This document shows, one piece after another, positions 56,512-64,000 of a DNA stretch of 64,000 bases. The DNA is from an uncultured Bryobacterales bacterium (GTDB lineage: Bacteria > Acidobacteriota > Terriglobia > Bryobacterales > UBA6623): NCBI GenBank assembly GCA_951813605.1, contig OX638379.1:1498471-1562470 (forward strand). Reading direction: 5' to 3'. Position 1 is the first letter of the stretch. Each line of letters opens with the position of its first letter. A program made the position numbers and the translations under genes. The notes below the pieces were generated by a model, which ran no database searches, was not told where the DNA came from, and worked only from the letters and a program-made list of their open reading frames with translations.

Positions 56512-56632
56512 CTCTGGCGCCGCCGCGTGCTCAGCAGGCGGAAGCCCAGGTTGTTGTTGTGATTCGGCGCCCGGCAGTTCCTGGCGTTGTTGTTCCGGCT
56601 GCCGCCCCGATTCAGCCGGTTCGAGCCTGACG
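56512..56632 (-). other. AAC-rich FGE/C-type-lectin-like segment, candidate DGR template or variable repeat
   Basis: The - strand encodes NRLNRGGSRNNNARNCR and then NHNNNLGFRLLSTRRRQ. This matches the end of formylglycine-generating-enzyme/C-type-lectin fold proteins used as variable regions by diversity-generating retroelements (DGRs), where template repeats carry runs of AAC codons (adenines are the mutable sites). Here 9 or so AAC/AAT codons fall in under 100 bases. It lies directly after a reverse-transcriptase C-terminus on the same strand, as DGR templates can. Trp of GGSWNNN is Arg, and about 7 residues between the two N-runs are missing, so it is degenerate. Confidence 0.55.
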
Positions 56633-56638
56633 TGGCGG

Positions 56639-56711
56639 TCACACCAGACCCAGGGACACCGCAAACAGTTGCTCGCGGGCTTCCAGGGAGTCGATATAGC
56701 ACACATGGCCG
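56639..56711 (-). pseudogene. Reverse transcriptase C-terminal tail (3' piece)
   Basis: Encodes HVCYIDSLEAREQLFAVSLG followed by a stop at 56639. It is the natural continuation of the reverse-transcriptase fragment at 59419-59671; the two are separated by an IS256-family insertion and join in frame when the IS and one copy of CATGGCCG are removed. Confidence 0.6.
56704..56711. repeat. Target-site duplication of outer IS256 element, left copy
   Basis: CATGGCCG, identical to 59419-59426. Eight bases, as expected for IS256-family elements. Confidence 0.8.
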
Positions 56712-57719
56712 GGGTCTGTTAGATAAACTGTGTAAATCAAGATGTGCATAAGTCGAATAAAGGAGAAATGCCAATGAAACAAATACCTGATAAGCTGCTG
56801 GACGAGCTGCTCAAGGATTGCGAGACGCCGGAGGACATCCTGGGCCAGGAGGGCCTGTGGGCGGAGCTGAAAAAAGCCGTGCTGGAGCGCGCCCTGGAAG
56901 CCGAGCTGACGGCGCACCTGGGGTACGAGAAGCACGACGGGGCGGGCCGCAACAACGGCAACAGCCGCAACGGCCACGGCGCGAAGCGGGTGCTGACCGA
57001 CAGCGGCGAGCTGCGCGTGAAGGTCCCGCGCGACCGCCACGGCAGCTTCGAGCGGCAACTGGTGCGCCAGCGCCAGAGACGGCTGGCGGGGTTCGACGAC
57101 GCAGTGATCTCGCTGTACGCGCGGGGCATGACGCAGCGCGAGATCGGGGCCCGCCTGGAGCAGCTGTACGGCATGTCGGTGTCGCCGGAGCTGGTCAGCC
57201 GGGTCACCGAGGCGGTGACCGACGAGGCGCTGCGCTGGCAGCAGCGGCCCCTGGAGGCAGTCTGCCCGGTGCTGTTCTTCGATGCCCTGCGGGTGAAGGT
57301 GCGGGACGAGGCCGGTACGCAAGAAAGCGGTCTATCTGGCCCTGGGGATCCGCCTGGACGGCACCAAGGAGGTGCTGGGGCTGTGGATCGAGCAGACCGA
57401 GGGGGCCCGCTTCTGGCTGAAGGTCATGAACGAGCTGCGGTCGCGCGGGGTGGGGGACCTGCTGGTCGCCGTGGTGGATGGCCTGCAAGGCTTCCCGCGG
57501 GCGATTCGCAGCGTGTTCCCGGAAGTGCCGGTGCAGACCTGCATCGTGCATCTGATGCGGCACGGGCTGAGCCTGTGCTCCTACAAGGAGCGGCGGCGGA
57601 TGGCCCGCGACATGCGGGCCATCTACCGCGCCGCGAGCGGGGAGGCCGCGGCCGGGCGCCTGGACGAGTTCGAGCGCCGCTGGGGGGAGCACTACCCTTC
57701 GGTGGCGGGCAGCTGGCAG

Positions 57720-57727
57720 CGCGCCTG
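57720..57727. repeat. Target-site duplication of nested IS256 element, left copy
   Basis: CGCGCCTG, identical to 59101-59108. Confidence 0.8.
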
Positions 57728-59100
57728 GGGACTGTCAGAATTTCCGTGTGTGAGGTTGCTGCATCTTGATTTGCCCGTCCACGGTGACGGAGCCTATGAT
57801 GCCCATGCGGCTGAGTTCTCATGGCGTCACCAGCCGCAATCTTTCGCCGAACTGGAGGGCGAACTCGGTGCGCGCCGGGTGCCAGAACGCGGGCGGCCGC
57901 ACCCATTTCCGTGCGACCTTCCGCAGCGCCAGGTAGAGCAGCTTGGCCGCTGCCCGGTCATTCGGGAAGTGCCCCCGCGTGCGCACTGCGCGGCGCACCG
58001 TGCTGTGCAAGCTCTCGATCGCGTTGGTCGTGTAAATCGCCCGGCGTATCGGTTCGGAGAACGCGAGGAACGGGATGATCTGCGTCCAGCGGGAACGCCA
58101 GCTCCGAGCGATAGCCGGATACTTCCGTCCCCGGGGGCCGGCCTCGAACGCGTCCAGCGTGGCCTCGGCCTGCTCCGCCCCCGGCGCCCGGTAAACGGCC
58201 TGCAGTGCCGCCGCCAGCTTCTTGCGCTCCTGCTACGAGGCATGCGCCAGGGAGTAGCGGATCAAATGCACGATGCAGGCTTGCAGCAGGGTTTGAGGAT
58301 ACACCGCTTCAATCACCTCCGGAAAGCCCTTCAGGCCGTCGGTCACCGCCACCAGCACGTCCTGCATCCCCCGCGCTTTCAACTCGTGCATGACCTTCAG
58401 CCAGAACTTCGCACCCTCCGTCTGCTCGATCCAGAACCCCAGCACCTCCTTGCACCCCGCGCAGGTCACCCCGATCCCCATGTAGACCGCCTTGTTCCGC
58501 ACCAGGCCCTCCTCGCGAATCTTCACCCGCAGCGCGTCGCAGTACACGATGGCGTACACCTCCTCCAGCGGCCGCGACTGCCATTCCAGAATCTCCGCAT
58601 GCACCGCGTCCGTCACCTTGGAAATCAGCTCCGCCGAGACCGAGACCCCGTACAGCTCCTCGACATGCCCGCGCATCTCGCGCGTGCTCAAGCCCCGCGC
58701 ATGCATCGCAATCACCTTGCCGTCGAAACCTGGCAGGCGCCGGCAGTACTTCTCGATCAGGCGCGGTTCGAAGCGGCCCAGGCGATCCCGCGGAACCGCC
58801 ACCTCCATCGCCCCGCTGCCCGTCAATACCCGCTTGCGGTTGTGACCGTTGCGGTGGTTCCTCGCGCCGGCCTCGTGCTCGCCCTCCAAAGGCGCCTCCA
58901 TCTCCGCGTTCAGCGCCCGCTCGGCAACTGCCTTGCGCAAATCCGCAAGCAACTCACCGTTGCGAAACGCCTCTATCGGGTCCTCTCCCGCCAGCAACTC
59001 GTCCAATACCTTGTCGCTGATCCGCTGCTTGTGCTTCGTCATCAGAGGTCCTCCTTTCAGACCATCCTAAGACCTCACACACGGAATTCCTGACAGGGCC
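57728..59100 (-). mobile_element. Nested IS256-family element
   Basis: A 1373-bp element inserted in the transposase gene of the outer IS256 element. Inverted repeats start GGGACTGTCAG (57728) and, from the other end, GGCCCTGTCAG (59100), followed by a shared TTCCGTGTGTGAGG. Flanked by an exact 8-bp duplication CGCGCCTG. Its transposase is on the - strand and carries one internal stop codon. Confidence 0.88.
57819..59042 (-). pseudogene. IS256-family transposase with a single internal amber codon
   Basis: Reads MTKHKQRISDKVLDELLAGE through LPGFDGKVIAMHARGLSTRE, VYAIVYCDALRVKIREEG, VLGFWIEQTEGAKFWLKVM and CIVHLIRYSLAHAS, then TAG (58233-58235), then in the same frame QERKKLAAALQAVYRAPGAE to ARTEFALQFGERLRLVTP. 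The whole frame would be about 407 residues, normal for the family. The TAG most likely replaced TGG or a Lys/Gln codon. A different IS from the outer element, not a duplicate: the proteins are clearly diverged. Confidence 0.88.
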
Positions 59101-59108
59101 CGCGCCTG
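59101..59108. repeat. Target-site duplication of nested IS256 element, right copy
   Basis: CGCGCCTG, identical to 57720-57727. Confidence 0.8.
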
Positions 59109-59418
59109 GGAGGAGGTCGTCCCGATGTTCGCCTTCGCCCCGGAGATCCGGCGCCTGATGTACACGACCAACGCCATCGAAAGCTTGCACCGCAGCCTGC
59201 GCAAGAGCCTCAAGACACGCGGTCATTTCCCCAATGACCGCGCTGCCGCGAAGCTGCTGTACCTGGCCATCCGGAACGCGGAAAGCAATTGGAAGGCCCC
59301 CGTGGCTGGCTGGCGGCAGGCGCTCAACCAGCTTGATATTCTGTTCGGAGAGAGGCTGCGAGGCGCGACATGAGTCCCATCGCACATCGGCTACTTACAC
59401 ACTTAATCTGACACTCCC

Positions 59419-59426
59419 CATGGCCG
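59419..59426. repeat. Target-site duplication of outer IS256 element, right copy
   Basis: CATGGCCG, identical to 56704-56711. Confidence 0.8.
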
Positions 59427-59671
59427 GCCATACCTCGCACGGATTGCTCGAGTTCCTCCTCGTCGATGCGTCTGAGACGGTGCGCCGCCTCGCACTGGCG
59501 GACCTTGCGCCGCATCCGCCCCAGCTTTCTGCCATCGAGCCGAGCCACTCCCGGGAACACCCGGACCCCCAAGAACGGAACGCCCAGAGGGACGGGCGCT
59601 AGAAGGGTCCTCTCCTCGCGCAGATCGATGCGAAGGGTCACGTGCAGGAACTCACGGATCGCCGCCAACCC
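59419..59671 (-). pseudogene. Reverse transcriptase C-terminal fragment (5' piece)
   Basis: Encodes LAAIREFLHVTLRIDLREE, PVPLGVPFLGVRVFPGVARL and MRRKVRQCEAAHRLRRIDEE, ending SVRGMAGH at the IS256 insertion point. The pattern (PV..GV.FLG.RVFP..RL...N/KL.R.RRK.R) is that of the thumb end of RNA-directed DNA polymerases of the DGR/group-II-like type. The palm domain with YxDD is missing: the frame meets a stop just upstream and abuts an oppositely oriented recombinase relic at about 59690. Which RT class it is cannot be settled without the palm motifs. Confidence 0.6.
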
Positions 59672-59689
59672 TCAGCGCAGTTCGGGCTG

Positions 59690-59830
59690 CCGCTCGCCGA
59701 CGTGTCGCTGGAGGATGTCAGCACGCTGCTGAAACACCGCAGCTTGCGCACCACGGAGCGTTACTACACCCCGTGGAACCTCGCCCGGAAAAAGCGCCTG
59801 GTTGCGACCGTTTGGGCGGTACAGCCGCGG
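59690..59830 (+). pseudogene. Tyrosine recombinase (phage-type integrase) C-terminal relic
   Basis: LPLADVSLEDVSTLLKHRSL followed by RTTERYYTPWNLARKKRL is the C-terminal catalytic patch of a tyrosine recombinase, keeping the His (LLKHRS) and the nucleophile-type Tyr (TTERYY). The N-terminal domain and the first catalytic Arg are absent; the frame is open to 59959 with non-homologous sequence. It abuts the RT fragment head-to-head, marking a rearrangement junction. The stretch 59960-60155 after it holds nothing recognised. Confidence 0.6.
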
Positions 59831-60155
59831 ATGCCCTCCTCGGCGAGCGGGCGGCGCAGCGAAGACCCGGGAGCGGGTACTGCTGGAACAGTCCCCGCGA
59901 ACGGCTCGGCAGGAATCGAAGTGCGTCAAGCAAGATCCGGGCCCGCGATGTGTTCGTAGCATACAGGCAGTACTGAATTTTCGTCCTATTCGTCATTCGG
60001 AATCATTCGGAGTGCGGGACTCCCCAAAATGGATCGACTCCTTGCCGGATTGTGACCCTCACCAGGACTGACTGCCCCACCGGGTCTCTGATCCTTGGAA
60101 ACAGACCATCCAACATTCCGCAAGTTCATACGGTGGCGGTCTCAGGTGTCGGTCG

Positions 60156-61481
60156 TTATTCGGCTTGCTTCATCAAGCCGGGCACCACGTCTTCGATTTG
60201 ATCGAACACCCAATCGATTTCCACATCGGTCACGACGTAGGGCGGCATGAAGTAGACGGTATCTCCGTTGGGCCGCAGCAGGAGGTCGCGCTTCAGAAAC
60301 TCTGCCGCGAGTCGAGGCCCGATCCCGGCAAGGTAGCCCTCGCCTCCGGTTTCGAGTTCCACGATTCCTACTCCGCCTATCTGGCGCACATCTCGGACGT
60401 ATTCCCTCCCGACGAACGACTTGAGCCGGGAACGAATCTTCGAAGCAATTGCACCAATCCTCGCTAGGACGCTCTCCTGCTCGAAAATGTCCAGACCAGC
60501 GAGAGCTACGGCGCAGCCCAGCGGATTGGCCGTGAACGAGTGGCCGTGGAAGAACGTCTTGCGGCGGTCATCGCTAAGGAACGCGTCGTACACCTCGTCC
60601 GACGCCGCAGTCACTGCCAATGGAAGGTACCCGGCGGTCAATCCCTTGGAAAGGCAAATCAAGTCCGGCTCGACCGGACCGTGCTCGCAGGCGAACATTC
60701 GCCCGGTACGACCGAAGCCCGTCATCACTTCGTCAGCGATCAATAACAGCCCGAATCGATCGCAGAGCTCTCGCAGTCGCCGAAGGAACGCAGGTTTCCA
60801 AACGAACATGCCGCCGGCCGCCTGAAGCATCGGTTCGATGATCACGGCCGCGATTTCCGTGGAGCGACGCGCAAGCAGTGCCTCGATCTGTTCGAGGGGA
60901 CCGGTCGCGTCGCCGTCTCTCGACGGGTCCATGGAAGCAAGATAGTCTGGGGGGACGGCGGCGCGCTCGACGCGGAACAGCAGCGGCGCATAGCTGGCGG
61001 TGAATAAGGATTCGTGACTGGCCGACATCGCGCCCACGGTGTCTCCGTGATAGGCATGCTCCAACGCCAGGAATGTTCTCCGTTGAGACTCGCCACGGTT
61101 TGTCCAGTACTGGTAGGCCATCTTGAGGGCCACTTCGACTGCCGTTGAGCCGTTGTCCGAATAGAAGACCCGTGTCAAGCGAGGGGGTAGCTGTGCTAGC
61201 AGTCTTTCCGCGAGTTCGACCGCTGGTGGATGTGTGCAACCCGCGAACATTACATGCTCGAGTTGCTCGGCCTGCACGGCCAGCGCCCGCCCGACCTTCG
61301 GATTGCAGTGGCCATGGACATTGACCCACCAAGACGAAATCCCGTCCAGAATGCGGCGTCCATTCTCGGTGATCAGGTAGGGCCCGTCGCCGCGAACGAC
61401 CGGCAGCGGATCAGGCGCGGTTTTCATCTGCGTGAAAGGGTGCCAAATGCACGACCGGTCCCTTGCGATAAGAGAGGACAT
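60156..61481 (-). CDS. bioA: Adenosylmethionine-8-amino-7-oxononanoate aminotransferase
   Basis: PLP enzyme of biotin synthesis, forming 7,8-diaminononanoate with SAM as amino donor. From ATG 61481 it is 441 residues. Diagnostic: IWHPFTQMK near the N-terminus, YSDNGSTAVEVALKMA, HAYHGDTVGAM, LLLIADEVMTGFGRTG and the PLP lysine K279 in LSKGLTAGYLP. The longer frame to 61685 is antisense leader. No other bio gene is in the window. Divergent from the M24 peptidase gene. Confidence 0.94.
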   Translation of the reverse strand: MSSLIARDRSCIWHPFTQMKTAPDPLPVVRGDGPYLITENGRRILDGISSWWVNVHGHCNPKVGRALAVQAEQLEHVMFAGCTHPPAVELAERLLAQLPPRLTRVFYSDNGSTAVEVALKMAYQYWTNRGESQRRTFLALEHAYHGDTVGAMSASHESLFTASYAPLLFRVERAAVPPDYLASMDPSRDGDATGPLEQIEALLARRSTEIAAVIIEPMLQAAGGMFVWKPAFLRRLRELCDRFGLLLIADEVMTGFGRTGRMFACEHGPVEPDLICLSKGLTAGYLPLAVTAASDEVYDAFLSDDRRKTFFHGHSFTANPLGCAVALAGLDIFEQESVLARIGAIASKIRSRLKSFVGREYVRDVRQIGGVGIVELETGGEGYLAGIGPRLAAEFLKRDLLLRPNGDTVYFMPPYVVTDVEIDWVFDQIEDVVPGLMKQAE

Positions 61482-61579
61482 CGTGCTAGCGTAACGCAAC
61501 CTTGCGGCGTCCCTTTCTGGGTGCCCGGTCTTGCTCTCCGAGGCTTGGGGCGGGTCGCAGTTCAGCCTGCCGACAGATA

Positions 61580-62833
61580 ATGATTCGACTTGTTGCATTA
61601 CTCGCACCTCTCTTAGCGGCACCCTGCTGGAGCGCTGATCTCGGTGTCCTGAGGGAACGCCTGGAGAAGCTACTTCCGCGGGCAATGGGAGCCCACGAAG
61701 TGGACCTTTGGCTGGTGTTCACCAGAGAGGAATCCAAGGACCCGTTGGCCGAGGATCTCGGCGGCGGGGACGCCGTGGCCCGCATGGCGCTCTTGTTTGA
61801 CCTCTCGGACGGTCGACTTCGCAGGACTGCGATAGCGGCGAGTTACGATGTGACGCCTCTCGAGGAGAGCGGCCTCTACGACAAGGTCCTCAGCTATAAG
61901 AGCGAGGGCATCAAGCCACATCTCAAGGAATTCGTGACCGCACTCGATCCGGCCCGGATCGCGGTCAACGTGTCGAGGGACATGCCCATCGCCGACGGAC
62001 TGACCTCAGGGATGCGAGCCTATCTCGAAGAAGTGCTGGGAAAGGACATCGCCGCGAGATTCGTGTCTTCCGAGCCGCTGGTGGCCTCGTTTCGAGGACG
62101 CCGGCTCCCGCAAGAGGTCGCGATTCTCCGCGAAGCGGCGCGTCATACCGACACCATGATCCGCGAAGCGCTGTCAGTCCTTGCAATCACTCCTGGCGTG
62201 ACATCTGAGAATGACGTTGGCAGGTTCCTGCGAACACGCACGGCCATGATCGGGGCCACAGTGCCGTTCATCAGCGTGGTTGCTGGCCCGTCGCGGGGCC
62301 ACGCGGATCCGAGTTCCAGGGTCATCGAGCGCGGTGACCTAGTCCGCATAGACTTCGGCATCACCCTGAACGGCTACTCGACCGACCTGCAGCGTACCGC
62401 CTACGTTCTGCGACCGGGCGAGACGGAGGCACCTGCGCAAATCCAAAGGATGTGGGAGACCGCTCGACGCGCGGCCAACCGGCAGGTCGCCGCGATGAGA
62501 CCGGGCGTGTCGGGTACGGAGATCGATGCGATCGCTAGGAAAACGCTTGAGGAGGCGGGTTTCGAGGGCCCTCCGCACGGCACAGGGCACGCGATCGGAT
62601 TTGTGGTCCACGATGTAGGTCCGCTGATCGGCCCGGACTGGCGCGAGCGATACGGGACGACGGTGTTCCTAGAGATGGAAGAGGGGCAGACTTTCGCGGT
62701 GGAACCTATCCTCTATGCGCCGTACGAAGATGTCGGAGAGATCCACATCGGGCTGGAAGAGGATGTGGTCATTACGAAGACGGGCGCGGAACTCTTGCAC
62801 GAGCCCCAAACTGATTTGATCCTAATTCGCTAG
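61580..62833 (+). CDS. Exported M24-family Xaa-Pro peptidase-like protein
   Basis: A 417-residue pita-bread metallopeptidase. Signal peptide MIRLVALLAPLLAAPCWSA. The five metal ligands of the family are visible: D258 and D269 (IDFG, STDLQRTAY), H337 (HGTGHAIG), E375 (FAVEP) and E393/E394 (GLEEDVVIT). It would remove N-terminal residues, typically before proline, in the periplasm. The N-terminal 170 residues resemble the creatinase-like domain. ATG at 61580 is chosen for the signal peptide; the upstream frame opposes bioA. Confidence 0.9.
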   Translation: MIRLVALLAPLLAAPCWSADLGVLRERLEKLLPRAMGAHEVDLWLVFTREESKDPLAEDLGGGDAVARMALLFDLSDGRLRRTAIAASYDVTPLEESGLYDKVLSYKSEGIKPHLKEFVTALDPARIAVNVSRDMPIADGLTSGMRAYLEEVLGKDIAARFVSSEPLVASFRGRRLPQEVAILREAARHTDTMIREALSVLAITPGVTSENDVGRFLRTRTAMIGATVPFISVVAGPSRGHADPSSRVIERGDLVRIDFGITLNGYSTDLQRTAYVLRPGETEAPAQIQRMWETARRAANRQVAAMRPGVSGTEIDAIARKTLEEAGFEGPPHGTGHAIGFVVHDVGPLIGPDWRERYGTTVFLEMEEGQTFAVEPILYAPYEDVGEIHIGLEEDVVITKTGAELLHEPQTDLILIR

Positions 62834-62930
62834 CCAGGACGGATAGGAGTCGCGTACTTTGGACGGCGCACTCGCACGCGCGCTGGCGGCGGGATAAACG
62901 GCTTGCCCAAGCGATGCGAGATTCAAGCCC

Positions 62931-64000
62931 CTACAGTTCACGAATCTCCCTGCTAACATCCTGCATGGCCTGCTTGGCGTCGGAAAACAGCATTAGCGTA
63001 TTGTTACGAGTGAACAGCAAGTTCGGGATACCCGCGAAGCCGGGACTCAAGCTTCGCTTCACCACAACGACGATTTGGGACTTGTCGACCTCAAGGATGG
63101 GCATTCCGTAAATTGGGCTCCCGGGCTCGTCGCGGGCTGCCGGATTCACCACATCGTTCGCACCTAGGATGATGGCCACATCGGTCTCGGCAAACAGCGG
63201 GTTGACCGTGTCCATGTCGTACAGCCTGTCGTACGGAACGTCCGCCTCCGCCAGGAGCACGTTCATGTGTCCCGGCATTCTGCCGGCGACAGGATGGATG
63301 GCGTAACGAACTTCCGCGCCGCGGGCCTCGAGCAGGTTTGCGAAGTCGCGGACCGCGTGCTGTGCTTGCGCCACGGCCATTCCATATCCCGGCACCACTG
63401 TCACGATCCGGGCGGTTTCGAACAGGAGCGCAACTTCTTCCGGGCTCGTGCTCTTGGTGCGGCCGGAATAGACGTCCTCTTGCGGATTGCGCGCTGCTGC
63501 TTCCCCCAGGTCACCGCTTAACACGTCCCACAGCGACCGGTTCATCGCCTTGCACATGATTTGCGTCAGGATGAACCCTGACGCTCCCACTAAAGAACCC
63601 GAAATGATCAGCACGTTGTTTCCCAGCACGAAGCCAGTCGCCGCCGCTGCCAGCCCCGAACAGGAGTTCAGCAGGGCAATGATCACGGGCATGTCGGCAC
63701 CGCCCACCGCCACCGTGAGAAGCAGGCCATAGACCAGAGCCGCTACGGACAGCGCTGCAAAGGCCCACAGCGCCTCGTTATGGATGACGTACCAGGCGCC
63801 GAGTGCGACTCCAACCAAAGCCGACCCCGTGCTGCAGAGTCGAATCGCGAAGCCCCTCGGCTGCCAGTAAAGGAGTCCCTGGAGCTTGGCCCACGCAATC
63901 AGGCTGCCGCTCAGCGTGGCGGCACCGATGAAAGCGGAGAGCGTGCTGGAAACATGCACCTGAATCGCGGGAACTCCCGCAATTGCGCCCGGCATCAATG
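62931..64000 (-). CDS. pntB: NAD(P) transhydrogenase beta subunit PntB, cut by window end
   Basis: Membrane proton-translocating transhydrogenase subunit that makes NADPH from NADH. The visible 355 residues contain helices (STLSAFIGAATLSGSLIAWA, VLGNNVLIISGSLVGASGFI) and the NADP-binding dIII domain (VVPGYGMAVAQAQHAVRDFA, GANDVVNPAARDEPGSPIYG, VVVKRSLSPGFAGIPNLLF). The family is about 460 residues, so about 100 N-terminal residues lie beyond position 64000. pntA would be expected upstream of it. Confidence 0.95.
   Translation of the reverse strand, partial: LMPGAIAGVPAIQVHVSSTLSAFIGAATLSGSLIAWAKLQGLLYWQPRGFAIRLCSTGSALVGVALGAWYVIHNEALWAFAALSVAALVYGLLLTVAVGGADMPVIIALLNSCSGLAAAATGFVLGNNVLIISGSLVGASGFILTQIMCKAMNRSLWDVLSGDLGEAAARNPQEDVYSGRTKSTSPEEVALLFETARIVTVVPGYGMAVAQAQHAVRDFANLLEARGAEVRYAIHPVAGRMPGHMNVLLAEADVPYDRLYDMDTVNPLFAETDVAIILGANDVVNPAARDEPGSPIYGMPILEVDKSQIVVVVKRSLSPGFAGIPNLLFTRNNTLMLFSDAKQAMQDVSREIREL

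Larger units (their letters stand above)
56774..59373 (+). pseudogene. IS256-family transposase, frameshifted and split by another IS
   Basis: Starts MKQIPDKLLDELLKDCETPE with AGGAG at 56761-56765, and carries the IS256 N-terminal and DDE regions: HGAKRVLTDSGELRVKVPRD, LEAVCPVLFFDALRVKVRDE. Near 57310-57320 the frame shifts (net one extra base), continuing in a second frame with AVYLALGIRLDGTKEVLG and LLVAVVDGLQGFPRAIRSVF. At 57727 it is split by the second IS and resumes at 59109 with FAPEIRRLMYTTNAIESLHR to FGERLRGAT. Frame continuity across the nested element is perfect when it and one duplication copy are removed. Confidence 0.88.
56712..59418 (+). mobile_element. Outer IS256-family element, disrupted
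   Basis: Bounded by imperfect inverted repeats (56712-56735 and 59395-59418, about 80% matching, inner part GTGTAA) and an 8-bp duplication CATGGCCG. Total 2707 bases, of which 1373 plus a duplicated 8 belong to a nested second element; the original would have been 1326 bases. Its transposase is broken by a frameshift and by the nested insertion. It sits inside a reverse-transcriptase gene fragment. Confidence 0.85.

Noticed and set aside
56639..57322. Long open frame antisense to the outer IS256 transposase
   Set aside because: It mirrors the codon pattern of the transposase gene; only its last 24 codons (the RT tail outside the IS) are meaningful.
57310..57372. Programmed ribosomal frameshift in the outer IS256 transposase
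   Set aside because: IS256-family transposases are normally single-frame, and no slippery heptamer is evident; the shift sits in the middle of the catalytic region and the gene is also split by another IS.
58233..58235. Recoded UAG (pyrrolysine or readthrough) in the nested transposase
   Set aside because: No supporting element is visible and close relatives are expected to have a normal sense codon here; simple mutation is likelier.
1..64000. CRISPR arrays, tRNA and rRNA genes
   Set aside because: No regularly spaced repeats, no cloverleaf with a GGTTCGA-type T-arm outside coding sequence, and no rRNA-like stretch were seen.

Overview
The window reads as chromosomal DNA of a high-GC, Gram-negative bacterium, most likely an Acidobacteriota of the Bryobacterales/Solibacter type. 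This is an inference from gene content: a 1112-residue Oar-like TonB-dependent receptor with an N-terminal carboxypeptidase-regulatory-like domain, three exported FG-GAP/ASPIC-UnbV (CRTAC1-type) proteins, exported TPR proteins, and DUF1080, DUF1552, PPC-domain and multihaem c-type cytochrome proteins. No rRNA, tRNA or CRISPR array was recognised.

Region 1 (1-16.3 kb) is an exported-protein island. It holds CRTAC1-type proteins at 11-1798, 2379-4274 and 12858-14594, a lipoprotein-like GH127 beta-L-arabinofuranosidase (5588-7627), the TonB-dependent receptor (7714-11052) and two TPR proteins flanking the third CRTAC1 protein. It looks like a glycan or macromolecule uptake locus. An IS scar lies at 4.7-5.2 kb.

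Region 2 (16.3-35.5 kb) is mixed metabolism: a PhoD-like phosphatase, nadA beside an IscA/ErpA-type protein, moaA, an aldo/keto reductase, an IlvD/Edd sugar-acid dehydratase of the L-arabonate type, an acyl-CoA dehydrogenase, a COG1579 zinc-ribbon coiled-coil protein, an epimerase/RHH-like/lipid-kinase operon, a FAH-family protein, and a pentahaem-motif cytochrome overlapping a beta-propeller gene. Region 3 (35.5-49.7 kb) has a decayed vapBC pair, prfA with a DUF1385 gene, a LolA-like protein, a PPC-domain protein, an M20 peptidase, hemH, a DUF1552 protein, a PAP2 phosphatase and an amidase.

Region 4 (49.7-60 kb) is the mobile-element zone. A structurally intact IS1595-family element (49897-50934, 8-bp target duplication) sits between the amidase and hflX genes. 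After a DUF697-like gene, rsmD (with an altered DPPY motif) and a Fic-family gene comes a graveyard at 55.9-59.9 kb: an IS110-family relic, an AAC-rich FGE/C-type-lectin-like segment resembling a diversity-generating retroelement template, a reverse-transcriptase C-terminus split by an IS256-family element, which is itself split by a second IS256-family element, and a tyrosine-recombinase C-terminus. Removing the outer IS with one copy of its 8-bp duplication restores the RT reading frame. I interpret this as a dead diversity-generating retroelement; this is the most notable find.

Region 5 (60.1-64 kb) has bioA, a divergent M24 peptidase, and pntB cut by the window end.
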